Numbered from the stretch's first letter, positions 32,378-41,616 are shown. The stretch is 64,000 nucleotides of DNA from Caulobacter sp. 602-1 (GCF_003931565.1 NZ_RRYI01000002.1:861203-925202); one strand, 5' to 3'. Translations and numbers: made by a program. The notes: generated by a model from the sequence alone, not told the origin.

Positions 32378-34804
32378 TCAGGCCTTCTCGACGAAGCTGT
32401 CGATGACCTTCTTCTCGCCGGCCTTGTCGAAGGCGACGGTCAGCTTGTTGCCCTCGATGCCGGTGACCTTGCCGTAGCCGAACTTGACGTGGAACACCCG
32501 GTCGCCGCGCGAATAGGCGCTGCCCGTGGGGGCCGAGACGGCGACAAGGCGACCTTCGCCCTCGATCGGCGCCGAACGGGCGGACGACCCGGCGCGGACG
32601 CCCTGGGGACCGCGCCAGGCGGCGTTGCGCTCGCCGAAGCCGGCGGTGCGTTCCTGGGCGCGCTTCCAGCCGGGGCTGTCATAGCTGCTGCCGGCCTGGA
32701 AGGCGCTGACGCCCGGATCGTCCCAGCGGGAGGCCGCCGTCGACTGCATGCCAGGGCCGCCGCCGTAGTAGCCGGTCTCGGACGCCGCATCGACGTGGGC
32801 GATCGGCAGTTCGTCGACGAAGCGGCTGGGCAGCTGGCTGGTCCAGCGGCCGTAAACCTGCCGGTTGGCGACAAAGCTGATCAGGGCCTGCTCGCGGGCG
32901 CGGGTGATGCCGACATAGGCCAGGCGGCGTTCTTCCTCGAGGCCCTTCTCGCCCTTGTCGTCCATGCTGCGCTGGCTGGGGAACACGCCTTCCTCCCAAC
33001 CGGGCAGGAACACCAGCGGGAATTCCAGGCCCTTGGCCGAGTGCAGGGTCATGATCCAGACGGCGTCGCCGGTGGCTTCGCGGTCCAGGTCCATGACCAG
33101 CGACACGTGCTCCAGATAGGCCTCGAGCGTGTCGAAGGCGCCCATCGACTGGACCAGTTCCTTCAGGTTCTCCAGCCGCGTCTGGCTGGTTGGGCCCTTG
33201 TCCAGACGCAGGGCGTCCGTATAGCCGCTCTCCTCCAGCACCGTTTCCAGCAGGCGCTGGTGGTGAACGGTCCCGATCAGCGAGCGCCAGCGGTCCAGGT
33301 CGCGGATGAAGTTCGACAGGGCCGTGCGCGTGCGCGCCGGCAACTCGTCGCTGGCGATGATCTGGCGCGCCGCCTCGACGGTCGAGATTCCGCCCAGCCG
33401 CGCGATCTGCAGCAGCTTCTGAACCGAGGTGTCGCCGATTCCGCGCTTGGGCGTGTTGACGATGCGCTCGAAGGCCAGGTCGTCGTCCGGCGACTGGATC
33501 AGGCGCAGATAGGCATGGGCGTCGCGGATTTCGGCCCGTTCGAAGAAGCGCGGACCGCCGACCACCTTGTACGGGATCTGCAGCATCACGAAGCGCTCTT
33601 CGAACGCCCGCATCTGGAAGCTGGCCCGCACCAGGATGGCCATCTGGTTATACTTGCGGCCGGCCTTCTTGGCGCGTTCGATCTCGTCGGCGACCATGCG
33701 GCTCTCGGCCTCGCCGTCCCACACGCCGCTGACCCGGACCTTGTCGCCGCCGGTCGCCTCGGTCCACAGGGTCTTGCCCAGGCGACCCTTGTTGGCGGTG
33801 ATCAGACCGGAAGCGGCCGCCAGGATGTGTTCGGTCGAGCGGTAGTTGCGCTCCAGCCGCACGACCTTGGCGCCGGCGAAGTCGCGCTCGAACCGCAGGA
33901 TGTTGTCGACCTCGGCCCCGCGCCACCCATAGATCGATTGGTCGTCATCGCCGACGCAGCAGACGTTCTGCCGGCCCTGGGCCAGCAGACGCAGCCACAG
34001 ATACTGGGCGACGTTGGTGTCCTGGTACTCGTCGACCATCACGTATTTGAAGCGGCGCTGGAACTCGTCCAGCACGTCGGGATGGCCGGTGAACAGGCTG
34101 ATATTGTGCAGCAGCAGGTCGCCGAAGTCGCAGGCGTTCAGGATGCGCAGGCGCTCCTGATACTGACGGTAGAGGCTGATCCCCTTGCCATTGGCGAACT
34201 CGCCGGCCTCGCTGGTCGGGACACGATCGGGCGTCCAGCCGCGGTTCTTCCAGCCGTCGATGATCCCCGACAGGATGCGCGGGGTCCAGCGCTTGGCGTC
34301 GATGTTCTCGGCCTCGATCAGCTGCTTCAGCAGCCGCTCGTTATCGTCGGTGTCGATGATCGTGTAGTTCGACTTCAGCCCCACCAGCTCGGCGTGGCGG
34401 CGCAGGATCTGGGCGGCCACCGAGTGGAAGGTGCCCAGCCAGCGCAGACCTTCGGCCTCTGGGCCGATGATGTGGGTGATCCGCTCGCGCATCTCGCGCG
34501 CGGCCTTGTTGGTGAAGGTGACCGCCAGCAGTTCCCACGGGCGGGCGCGGCCGGTCGCCAGGATGTGGGCCAGGCGCGTGGTCAGCACCCGGGTCTTGCC
34601 GGTGCCGGCCCCGGCCAGGACCAGCAGCGGGCCTTCGGTGGTCTCGACCGCCTCGCGCTGCTCGGGGTTCAGGCCGTCAAGATAGTCGGGTGTGGCGTGG
34701 CCATGCGCCGGCGGCCGCGGCCTGGCCAGGTCGGAGATGCGCGGAGAGGGGAGGTCGCCCGGAAAGCCGCCGGCGGCTTCGCGCGAGTCATCATCGGGAT
34801 ACAT
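32378..34804 (-). CDS. uvrD: ATP-dependent DNA helicase UvrD/PcrA
   Basis: 808 residues, a superfamily 1A helicase for nucleotide excision and mismatch repair. Motif I LAGAGTGKT (about 64-72), Ia VTFTNKAAREM, II MVDEYQDTN, III GDDDQSIYGWRG, IV ERNYRST, V TLHSAKGLEFP, and VI EEERRLAYVGITRAR are all present. An N-terminal extension of about 40 Pro/Asp/Arg residues precedes GLNPEQREAV. The C-terminus ends in a Tudor-like segment (GDRVFHVKFGYGKVTGIEGNKLTVAFDKAGEKKVIDSFVEKA), which binds RNA polymerase in relatives. ATG 34804 is the start; a LexA-like box directly precedes it. Confidence 0.96.
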   Translation of the reverse strand: MYPDDDSREAAGGFPGDLPSPRISDLARPRPPAHGHATPDYLDGLNPEQREAVETTEGPLLVLAGAGTGKTRVLTTRLAHILATGRARPWELLAVTFTNKAAREMRERITHIIGPEAEGLRWLGTFHSVAAQILRRHAELVGLKSNYTIIDTDDNERLLKQLIEAENIDAKRWTPRILSGIIDGWKNRGWTPDRVPTSEAGEFANGKGISLYRQYQERLRILNACDFGDLLLHNISLFTGHPDVLDEFQRRFKYVMVDEYQDTNVAQYLWLRLLAQGRQNVCCVGDDDQSIYGWRGAEVDNILRFERDFAGAKVVRLERNYRSTEHILAAASGLITANKGRLGKTLWTEATGGDKVRVSGVWDGEAESRMVADEIERAKKAGRKYNQMAILVRASFQMRAFEERFVMLQIPYKVVGGPRFFERAEIRDAHAYLRLIQSPDDDLAFERIVNTPKRGIGDTSVQKLLQIARLGGISTVEAARQIIASDELPARTRTALSNFIRDLDRWRSLIGTVHHQRLLETVLEESGYTDALRLDKGPTSQTRLENLKELVQSMGAFDTLEAYLEHVSLVMDLDREATGDAVWIMTLHSAKGLEFPLVFLPGWEEGVFPSQRSMDDKGEKGLEEERRLAYVGITRAREQALISFVANRQVYGRWTSQLPSRFVDELPIAHVDAASETGYYGGGPGMQSTAASRWDDPGVSAFQAGSSYDSPGWKRAQERTAGFGERNAAWRGPQGVRAGSSARSAPIEGEGRLVAVSAPTGSAYSRGDRVFHVKFGYGKVTGIEGNKLTVAFDKAGEKKVIDSFVEKA

Positions 34805-34805
34805 G

Positions 34806-34820
34806 GAACATATGTAGCAC
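34806..34820 (-). promoter_or_regulatory. Candidate LexA (SOS) box before uvrD
   Basis: On the minus strand GTGCTACATATGTTC fits the alphaproteobacterial LexA pattern GTTC-N7-GTTC with one mismatch in the first half-site. It also contains the palindrome ACATATGT. It ends one base before the uvrD ATG, so promoter and start would overlap it, or the true start is farther downstream. Confidence 0.5.
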
Positions 34821-34949
34821 AAACCGCGCGGAGCTTAAGCCCCAACAGGCGCGGCATAGGGATGACGAGGTGTGTTGGAAAAGGAACTTCCCCGCGCCCG
34901 TGCCGTTCATCCGCCATCACGAACAAAGCCGACAGGCACGGAGACTCTC

Positions 34950-35159
34950 ATGGCCGAAGGAACTAGCAGCAGCGGCGGCGGAAACGCTGGCTTGGCGTTC
35001 ATCGTGGGCGGCCTGGTGGTCGTTGTCGCAGTCCTGGCCTTCTTCATGATGTCCGGCGGCTTCACGCAACAGAAGAAGGTCGACGTGAACATCTCGGCTT
35101 CGGCGCCGAAGTTGCCGGACGCGCCGAAGCTTCCCGACGCGCCCAAGACGCCGGGCTGA
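34950..35159 (+). CDS. Small single-pass membrane protein with DAPKLP repeats
   Basis: 69 residues. A Gly/Ser N-terminus leads to one membrane helix (about 15-39, LAFIVGGLVVVVAVLAFFMMSGGF), then a basic juxtamembrane patch (QQKKVDVN) and a C-terminal tail of short repeats, PKLPDAPKLPDAPKTPG. GGAG lies upstream of ATG 34950. The family is not recognised. It is divergent from uvrD, and the second small membrane gene follows three bases later, so the two form an operon. Confidence 0.7.
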   Translation: MAEGTSSSGGGNAGLAFIVGGLVVVVAVLAFFMMSGGFTQQKKVDVNISASAPKLPDAPKLPDAPKTPG

Positions 35160-35162
35160 TCC

Positions 35163-35420
35163 ATGGCCAGGACGCTCGCCGATAACGGACAGGCGCGTCG
35201 CGAGACCGGCGGCGGGGTGTTCGCCGTTCTGCTGGTCCTGGCGATACTGGTGTCGGCCGTATGGGGCGCCTGGATGCTGGGTGTCATGGCCGGCGATAGG
35301 GCGGAGTGGCGCGGGTCTCTACCCGACCTGTCCAGGACGTTGCGCTCGACGCCGAACCCACAACCGCCGCCGCTGCCGACGCAGCGACGACCGGCGGTGA
35401 AGCCTGAACTTCGCGATTAG
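35163..35420 (+). CDS. Small single-pass membrane protein, 85 aa
   Basis: A basic N-terminus (about 1-15), one hydrophobic helix (about 18-41, GVFAVLLVLAILVSAVWGAWMLGVMAG), then a Pro-rich, mostly disordered C-terminus (TPNPQPPPLPTQRRP). No family recognised. It starts three bases after the previous small membrane gene, so they are probably translated together. A strong intrinsic terminator begins at its stop codon. Confidence 0.65.
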   Translation: MARTLADNGQARRETGGGVFAVLLVLAILVSAVWGAWMLGVMAGDRAEWRGSLPDLSRTLRSTPNPQPPPLPTQRRPAVKPELRD

Positions 35421-35450
35421 AGCCCGCGCTTCCGACGGCGGGCTCTTTTC
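35420..35450 (+). terminator. Intrinsic terminator after the small membrane gene pair
   Basis: GAGCCCGC (35420-35427) pairs with GCGGGCTC (35438-35445), followed directly by TTTTC. A classic rho-independent terminator. Confidence 0.85.
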
Positions 35451-35478
35451 AGACAGAGCCGCTTTTCAGACAGAGCCG
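35445..35478. repeat. Tandem 17-bp duplication downstream of the terminator
   Basis: CTTTTCAGACAGAGCCG occurs twice head to tail (35445-35461 and 35462-35478). It duplicates the U-run and the sequence after the terminator; likely a replication slippage product. Confidence 0.8.
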
Positions 35479-35513
35479 CGAAGCGCGTAGAACCGCGCGC
35501 CTTCAGCCACGCT

Positions 35514-35723
35514 CTAGGTGGACGCCCGCGCGAGGGCGAAAACACGACACGCTGAAGCCAGTGGCCGCTCGCCGCGCTCCAGGTCGATTCTCTGGATCAG
35601 ACCGGCCAGGCTCACGGCCTCGTCGGCCGCCGCGCTCTCCAGCACCGCCCAGAACTCCGGCTCAAGCGCCAGAGAGGTCGCGTGGCCGGCCAGATTCACC
35701 GAGCGTTTCTTCAACCCCGCCAT
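35514..35723 (-). CDS. Ribbon-helix-helix DNA-binding domain protein
   Basis: 69 residues. The whole protein matches the alphaproteobacterial RHH_4 pattern: KKRSVNLAGHATSLALEPEFWAVLESAAADEAVSLAGLIQRIDLERGERPLASACRVFAL, with the N-terminal beta strand, GHxTS.xLE and the SxxRxF end. These small proteins are presumed dimeric regulators; targets are unknown. ATG 35723 is used; a TTG seven codons earlier is possible. It follows the DUF4169 gene by 17 bases, a pairing common in Caulobacteraceae. Confidence 0.88.
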   Translation of the reverse strand: MAGLKKRSVNLAGHATSLALEPEFWAVLESAAADEAVSLAGLIQRIDLERGERPLASACRVFALARAST

Positions 35724-35740
35724 GGGAAATCCATCGCGGT

Positions 35741-35917
35741 TCAATCCTCGCGCTTGGCGCCGTCGAGGTCGCGCTTGAGCTTGTCGGCCCGCGCCGCGTC
35801 CAGGGTCTTCTCGCCCTTGGTGCGGCCGAACTTGGCGCGGTTTTCGGCGGCGCGAGCCTTGTCATCGGCCTTGGCCTTGGCTTTGCGGGCCTGGTTCAGA
35901 TTGACGATGTCAGCCAT
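35741..35917 (-). CDS. DUF4169 family small protein
   Basis: 58 residues, highly charged and helical. MADIVNLNQARKAKAKADDKARAAENRAKFGRTKGEK.LD matches DUF4169, with the conserved NLNQARK start and NRxKFGRTK core. The function is unknown; the composition suggests nucleic acid or ribosome contact, which is only inference. It lies upstream of the RHH gene in one transcript and four bases after the end of the broken DUF6807 gene. Confidence 0.85.
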   Translation of the reverse strand: MADIVNLNQARKAKAKADDKARAAENRAKFGRTKGEKTLDAARADKLKRDLDGAKRED

Positions 35918-35921
35918 GCGC

Positions 35922-36824
35922 TTACGGGGACTTCTTCTTGGGTGCGGGACGAATGACCAAGGTTTCCTGCAGATGCAACGCCTCATCCTTCTTGAGCACC
36001 AGCGGCGCGCGTCCAGGGAAGACGCAGTTCTGCATCGAACGATCGTTATATAGCATCCAGCGCGTCACCGCCTGGCCATTGGCCTTGCAGGCCAGGCCAA
36101 CCGCCCAGGCCGGCGCGGCCTCGCCGGTCTAGGCGAAACCCATGTTGCCGCCGGCGTTGATCGCCGCGCCGTTCGGCGTGATCGTCTTGCCGCCCGAGGC
36201 GAAGGTCAGGTGCTCGGGATCGACCAGCCGGATCGAGAATCCGCCGAAGCCGCGATCGTCCTCGCTGCCGCCCAGGCCGAGGGCTTCGACGCGTGAGGTG
36301 ATCGTAGTGTCGAACTCCACCCGTCGCGCGCCGCTCTTCAGCGGGCGCACCGTGACCCTGGTCGTCTCGCGGGCGACATAGGCCAGCTCCGGGCCTGAAT
36401 TGACCATCCAGTCGACCTCGACCGTCAGGGTCCCGCCGCCCTCGGCGTCGCCCAGGAACGATTTCGAACGGACGAAGTAGCTGAGCCCCTTCATGTACCA
36501 GCCGTCGGCGACGGTCTTGCCGCTGGTCTGCACCTTCATCCAGGCCCACCAGACACCGCGCTGATGCGGATGGTCTCCAGGCCTGTCTTCGGTCAAGGCC
36601 GTTCCGTCCGGTGCGTAGAGCACGCCGACGTAGTTGGCCCGGCCGGGTTCTGTGGCGGGATCGAGCGGCTTGGTTCGGTAGACCAGCACGGTCTTGCCGG
36701 CCTCGGTCAGGGTCACGGCGTCGTCGGCGAAGACGGCGTCGACCCGCTTGCCAATGGCCGGATCGGCGAGCGCTGGGCCGGCGGCCAGGAGGAGGGCGCA
36801 GGCGAGAAGGGCGCGTAGGCTCAT
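35922..36824 (-). pseudogene. PmoA/DUF6807 family secreted protein interrupted by an in-frame amber codon
   Basis: Residues 1-231 start with a signal peptide (ending AAGPALA) and carry the family motif DHPHQRGVWWAWMKV. The frame then meets TAG (36129-36131). Beyond it the same frame stays open for 68 more codons to TAA at 35922-35924. The downstream part (WAVGLACKANGQAVTRWMLYND, NCVFPGRAPLVLKKDEALHLQETLVI) looks like the missing end of the domain, which normally finishes with such beta strands. A single change such as TGG to TAG would explain it. Either the gene is a recent pseudogene, makes a truncated protein, or the stop is suppressed. The function of the family is not well established; many members are linked to sugar catabolism. 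Confidence 0.75.
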
Positions 36825-36961
36825 GCGTGACCCCCAAACTCCGTTTGGAACGTATCAAGAACAATCCATGCGTGCATGGCAAGCTGAAACTTGACCACGG
36901 CCATGGCCGTTTCATGTCACGAGGGACCCGTGACGGTTTCGCTCAACCTTGGAGACGACAC

Positions 36962-37198
36962 ATGATCGACCTCTCGCAGATCAAGGAACATCAGGAAGTG
37001 GTCGGCTCGGACGGCGGCCATGTCGGCCGCGTGGACCATGTCGTCGGTGGTGAGATCGAGCTGGCCAAGCTGGATCTGGGCGCCGGCTTCAAGCACCACA
37101 TGATCCCCCTGGACTGGGTGGAATACATCAATGACGACAAGATCCATCTGAGCCTGACCAAGGACGACGCCAAGTCCAAGTGGCGCGAAAAGCACTGA
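36962..37198 (+). CDS. DUF2171 family small protein
   Basis: 78 residues. MIDLSQIKEHQEVVGSDGGHVGRVDHVVGGEIELAKLDLGAGFKHHMIPLDWVEYINDDKIHLSLTKDD matches DUF2171, a PRC-barrel-like small beta protein with a conserved G.HVG.VD.V segment. Role unknown; relatives are often stress induced. GGAG precedes the ATG. It is alone, with a terminator 25 bases after its stop. Confidence 0.88.
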   Translation: MIDLSQIKEHQEVVGSDGGHVGRVDHVVGGEIELAKLDLGAGFKHHMIPLDWVEYINDDKIHLSLTKDDAKSKWREKH

Positions 37199-37222
37199 GA
37201 CAGAGCGCTTAGCGATTTCCGA

Positions 37223-37252
37223 GGTCCTCGTCCGCCAGGGCGGGGGCCTTTT
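37223..37252 (+). terminator. Intrinsic terminator after the DUF2171 gene
   Basis: GGTCCTCGTCC (37223-37233) pairs with GGGCGGGGGCC (37238-37248) using three G-U pairs, loop GCCA, then TTTT. Confidence 0.75.
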
Positions 37253-37308
37253 GCTTGACCGGGCGCTAGAAGCATCCGCCTATCCGCCGCATCAGCGGAG
37301 GGGTCTCG

Positions 37309-37944
37309 ATGTACACGCTCTATGGTTCGCCCAGCACGGCCGGCACGGCCATCCATTGGCTGCTGATCGAGCTGGGCGTTCCGTTCGAGGCCAGGCTGCT
37401 CGATTTCGACAAGGGCGAGCACAAGACGCCCGAATATCTGGCGCTCAATCCCGACGGCGTCGTGCCGACCCTGATCGTCGATGGCGCGCCGATCACCCAG
37501 ATGGCCGGCATCGCGACCCTGCTGGCCGAGCGTCACCCGGAGGCCGGCTTCGCTCCGCCGGCGGGTTCGCCTGGGCGGGCCGAGTATCTGAGCTGGACCC
37601 TGTGGCTGGCCAACAGCTTCCAACCGCACTTCCGGGCCTGGTTCTATCCGCACGAGCCGGCGGGCGGCGAGGCGCAAGACGCTGTGCGGGCCGCGGCGCG
37701 TGAGCGGATCGAGATGGGCCTGGCGCGGCTCGACGCCCGGCTGGCCGACCGGGATTACCTCGTCGGCGACCATTTCACGAGCGTGGACTTGCTGGCGACG
37801 ATCCTGTGCCGCTGGACGCGCAACATGCCCAGGCCCGCGACCGAATGGCCGAACCTGAAGCGCTATCTCGACTGCGTCCGCCAGCGTCCGGCGCTGCGGG
37901 AGGTTCACGCCCGGGAGGGCCTGACCGACTGGATCGACGACTAA
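37309..37944 (+). CDS. Glutathione S-transferase family protein
   Basis: 211 residues. The N-terminal thioredoxin-like domain (1-78) has YTLYGSPSTAGTAIHWLLIELGVPFE, HKTPEYLALNPDGVVPTLIVDG and the glutathione-binding turn, here TQMAGIATLLAERHP in place of the usual ES.AI. The C-terminal all-helical domain contains RLADRDYLVGDHFTSVDLLA, the N-capping box. Substrate unknown. GGAGGGG precedes the ATG. Monocistronic, with a terminator after its stop. Confidence 0.92.
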   Translation: MYTLYGSPSTAGTAIHWLLIELGVPFEARLLDFDKGEHKTPEYLALNPDGVVPTLIVDGAPITQMAGIATLLAERHPEAGFAPPAGSPGRAEYLSWTLWLANSFQPHFRAWFYPHEPAGGEAQDAVRAAARERIEMGLARLDARLADRDYLVGDHFTSVDLLATILCRWTRNMPRPATEWPNLKRYLDCVRQRPALREVHAREGLTDWIDD

Positions 37945-37953
37945 GATAAGCAA

Positions 37954-37981
37954 AAGGGGACCGGCGCGAACCGGTCCCCTT
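37954..37981. terminator. Bidirectional terminator between GST and aminotransferase genes
   Basis: AAGGGGACCGG (37954-37964) pairs perfectly with CCGGTCCCCTT (37971-37981) across CGCGAA. A/T ends on both sides suit both convergent transcripts. Confidence 0.85.
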
Positions 37982-38005
37982 CGTCGTTCAGCGGCTCGAA
38001 GCCGC

Positions 38006-39340
<1,335 letters not shown>

Positions 39341-40009
39341 TCAGGCCTGGTTGGCGGCGAGGGTCTTTCCCTGGTCGCCCAGCAGCATCGGGGCGATCAG
39401 ATCCCAGAGGCGGCTGATCTCCTCGGCGGCGGCCGAGCCCGGCTCCCATTCGCAGACCGAGCGGCCGTGGGCCACCGACTGCTGGAAGGCGGCGCGGGCG
39501 CGCAGACCGATCGGAGCCAGCGGCATCCCGGTGAAGCGCAAGGCCTCGGCCGCCTTGATCACGGCCGGCGGCTCGACGCCGTTGCGGCGCGAGGGCGCCT
39601 GGCTGAGCACGATGACGCCCTTCTTGCCGAGGCGGCGCACGGCCTCGGCCGAACGGACCACCGAGGCGATGTCCAGGAAGGTCGGGCGGCAGACCAGCAC
39701 GCACAGGTCGGCGAAATTGATCGCCTGCAGGACATCGGTCTCGGGCGCGGCGGGGGTGTCGACGACCAGAGCGTCGAAGTCGCCGTGCCGGGCCTGAGTC
39801 TGGGTCGAGAACAGCTTGCCGGCGTTGATCTCGGCCAGCAGCGGGCCGTCGCCGGTGCGGGCGCGCAGGGAGTCCGACGCCGATCGCTGGGGGTCGATAT
39901 CGGCCAGCATGATCTTCAGTCCCGCCAGATGGGCGGTAATGGCCAGGTTCACCGCCAAGGTCGTCTTGCCGGCGCCGCCCTTGCGGGAGATCACAGCCAG
40001 GGTCTTCAC
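39341..40009 (-). CDS. ParA/MinD-like P-loop ATPase
   Basis: 222 residues. Deviant Walker A RKGGAGKTTLAVNLA (Lys10 and Lys15), DIDPQRSA switch and DALVVDTPAAPE (Walker B) identify the ParA family. It lacks an N-terminal DNA-binding domain and no parB partner is adjacent, so it is an orphan. It is not the MipZ division regulator by sequence. Orphan ParAs position various cargos such as plasmids, chemoreceptor arrays or carboxysomes; the cargo here is unknown. GTG start with AAGGAG eight bases upstream. A perfect DnaA box lies 44 bases upstream. Confidence 0.88.
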   Translation of the reverse strand: MKTLAVISRKGGAGKTTLAVNLAITAHLAGLKIMLADIDPQRSASDSLRARTGDGPLLAEINAGKLFSTQTQARHGDFDALVVDTPAAPETDVLQAINFADLCVLVCRPTFLDIASVVRSAEAVRRLGKKGVIVLSQAPSRRNGVEPPAVIKAAEALRFTGMPLAPIGLRARAAFQQSVAHGRSVCEWEPGSAAAEEISRLWDLIAPMLLGDQGKTLAANQA

Positions 40010-40052
40010 TATAAAACTCCTTACAGGGCCAAGGTTTTCCGTCCTTGCGGCC

Positions 40053-40061
40053 TGTGGATAA
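40053..40061 (-). promoter_or_regulatory. DnaA box upstream of the ParA-like gene
   Basis: TGTGGATAA is the reverse complement of the consensus DnaA box TTATCCACA, a 9/9 match, 44 bases from the start codon. No AT-rich unwinding region or box cluster accompanies it, so a replication origin is not suggested; transcriptional control by DnaA is possible. Confidence 0.5.
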
Positions 40062-40235
40062 GTAACGCTGTCATGTGAAGCCCGCGCAACCGAAATGTCG
40101 TGACGGGCGAATCATGTGTCCCCGGATCGCGTTTCGCGGCGCCCGCCGGAAAAGCGCCTCTTTCTCCAGCAGGTGTCGGCCGTCGTTTGCCGCGGCGCCG
40201 CTTGACCCTGACCGGCGCCTGGGCGAGGAGGGGCC

Positions 40236-40955
40236 GTGATCCGCCGCATCATCGACTTCGTGACCAACATGGACGCCCGCGCCTGGCGCACGGTGGCGGT
40301 CTCGTTCGTGCTGTTCGGCGGGGTGGGCGTCGTTTTCCTGTTTGGCGCGCAGCTGCTGGGCGTCAATGGCGAGACGGCGGTCGAGCACTGGCTGGGCGCG
40401 GCCAGCGGGCCGTGGGCCCTGCCGATGGCCGTGGCGGCCTTCGCGGTCATGGCCTTCCTGGGCGTGCCCCAGTTCGTGCTGATCGCCGCGGCGGTGGTCG
40501 CCTTCGGGCCCTGGACCGGCTTCGCCTACAGCTGGATCGGGACCCTGGTCTCGTCGCTGGTCGGCTTCTGGCTGGGCCGGGCCTACGGCGCGCGGATCCT
40601 CCGCGACTTCGCGGGCGAGGGCGTCAACAAGTTCATGCGGATGATCGGCAAGAACGGCTTCACGGCCAGCCTGATCGTGCGCCTGGTGCCCTCGGCGCCG
40701 TTCATCATCGTCAACATGGCCGCCGGCGTCACGCCGATGAGGCTGCGCGACTTCGCCGCCGGCACCGCCATCGGCATCGTGCCGAAGATCGCCCTGACCG
40801 CCTTCGCCGGCAATTCGATCGTCCAGGCGATGAAGGGCGGCGGCAAGCAGCATATCGTCATGATCGCCCTGGCTGTCGTCATCTGGCTGGCCATGGGCCT
40901 GGCCAGCCGCGCCTGGCTCAAGAAGCGTGAGGCGGCGGAAGAGGCGGAGTCGTAA
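40236..40955 (+). CDS. TVP38/TMEM64 (VTT domain) family membrane protein
   Basis: 239 residues with five or six membrane segments. The VTT/DedA-like core is visible: VPQFVLIAAAVVAFGPWTGFAYSWIGTLVSSLVGFWLGR, then FTASLIVRLVPSAPFIIVNMAAGVTPMRLRDFAAGTAIGIVPKI, matching the conserved F..G R..P..PF...N..AG pattern. Relatives transport or flip lipids or act in polyprenyl-phosphate recycling. GTG start with GAGGAGGGG upstream. A basic, acidic mixed tail (KKREAAEEAES) overlaps the end of the convergent TetR gene by 38 bases. Confidence 0.88.
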   Translation: MIRRIIDFVTNMDARAWRTVAVSFVLFGGVGVVFLFGAQLLGVNGETAVEHWLGAASGPWALPMAVAAFAVMAFLGVPQFVLIAAAVVAFGPWTGFAYSWIGTLVSSLVGFWLGRAYGARILRDFAGEGVNKFMRMIGKNGFTASLIVRLVPSAPFIIVNMAAGVTPMRLRDFAAGTAIGIVPKIALTAFAGNSIVQAMKGGGKQHIVMIALAVVIWLAMGLASRAWLKKREAAEEAES

Positions 40956-41583
40956 GCCCCGCCGCGGCGTAGGTCGCCTCGCGCCAGGCTCGGACGATCT
41001 CGCCGAACCAGCGCGTGCGGGTCGTATCGTCCATGCCGTCGGTCTCTTCGACCCCGGCCGCCCAGGCCTCGATCACGAACGGCATGAAGGTGCGCGCGGC
41101 GTGCTTGCAGGCGGCCCTCTGGGCCGCGGACGCATCCTCCGGCGGCGCCACGAACGGTTCGATCAGCTTGGTCAGCAGGGCTTCCAGGGCCGCTCGCCAG
41201 ACGGCCGCCTCGGGCGCGCCTCGGGCGTCCCTGAGCAGCAGGAGCGCCAGCTTCGGATTGGCGCGCGACATCTCGACCAGCCGGGCGATGCTCGAGCCGT
41301 AACCGCCCCAGGGCCTGCCGGCGTCGGCCTCGATCCGGGCCAGCATCTCGCCGAACAGGGCGTCGATCAGGCTCTGACGCGAGGGATAGAGTCGGTAGAT
41401 CAGGATCTTGGCCACGCCCATGCGGTCGGCGACATCCTGCATGGTCGCGACCTGCAGACCCTTTTCCGCAAATACCTCGACGGCGGCCTCCAGCACGGCC
41501 AGGCCGCGCGCGGCCTTGTCGACCCGAGGCTTGGGCTGGCCGGGGCGACCTCTGGCGACAGGGACTTTCGCGACTCCGCTCAT
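40918..41583 (-). CDS. TetR-family transcriptional regulator
   Basis: 221 residues. The N-terminal helix-turn-helix (about 25-75) reads AVLEAAVEVFAEKGLQVATMQDVADRMGVAKILIYRLYPSRQSLIDALFGEM, the TetR signature. The C-terminal ligand-binding part is unique. It is divergent from the alkylsulfatase with a 49-base gap that contains a 7-4-7 inverted repeat, so it most likely represses that gene and itself. Its 3' end overlaps the VTT gene by 38 bases on the opposite strand. Confidence 0.92.
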   Translation of the reverse strand: MSGVAKVPVARGRPGQPKPRVDKAARGLAVLEAAVEVFAEKGLQVATMQDVADRMGVAKILIYRLYPSRQSLIDALFGEMLARIEADAGRPWGGYGSSIARLVEMSRANPKLALLLLRDARGAPEAAVWRAALEALLTKLIEPFVAPPEDASAAQRAACKHAARTFMPFVIEAWAAGVEETDGMDDTTRTRWFGEIVRAWREATYAAAGLTTPPLPPPHAS

Positions 41584-41598
41584 GGGTGCTATGTAGAA

Positions 41599-41616
41599 TG
41601 AAACTATAAAGTTTCA
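41599..41616. promoter_or_regulatory. Candidate TetR operator
   Basis: TGAAACT and AGTTTCA form a perfect inverted repeat separated by ATAA, in the 49-base divergent gap between the TetR gene and the alkylsulfatase. Position, symmetry and length match TetR-type operators. Confidence 0.7.

Noticed and set aside
39341..40009. The ParA-like gene as mipZ.
   Set aside because: MipZ has a different N-terminus and is longer; this protein matches only the general ParA motifs.
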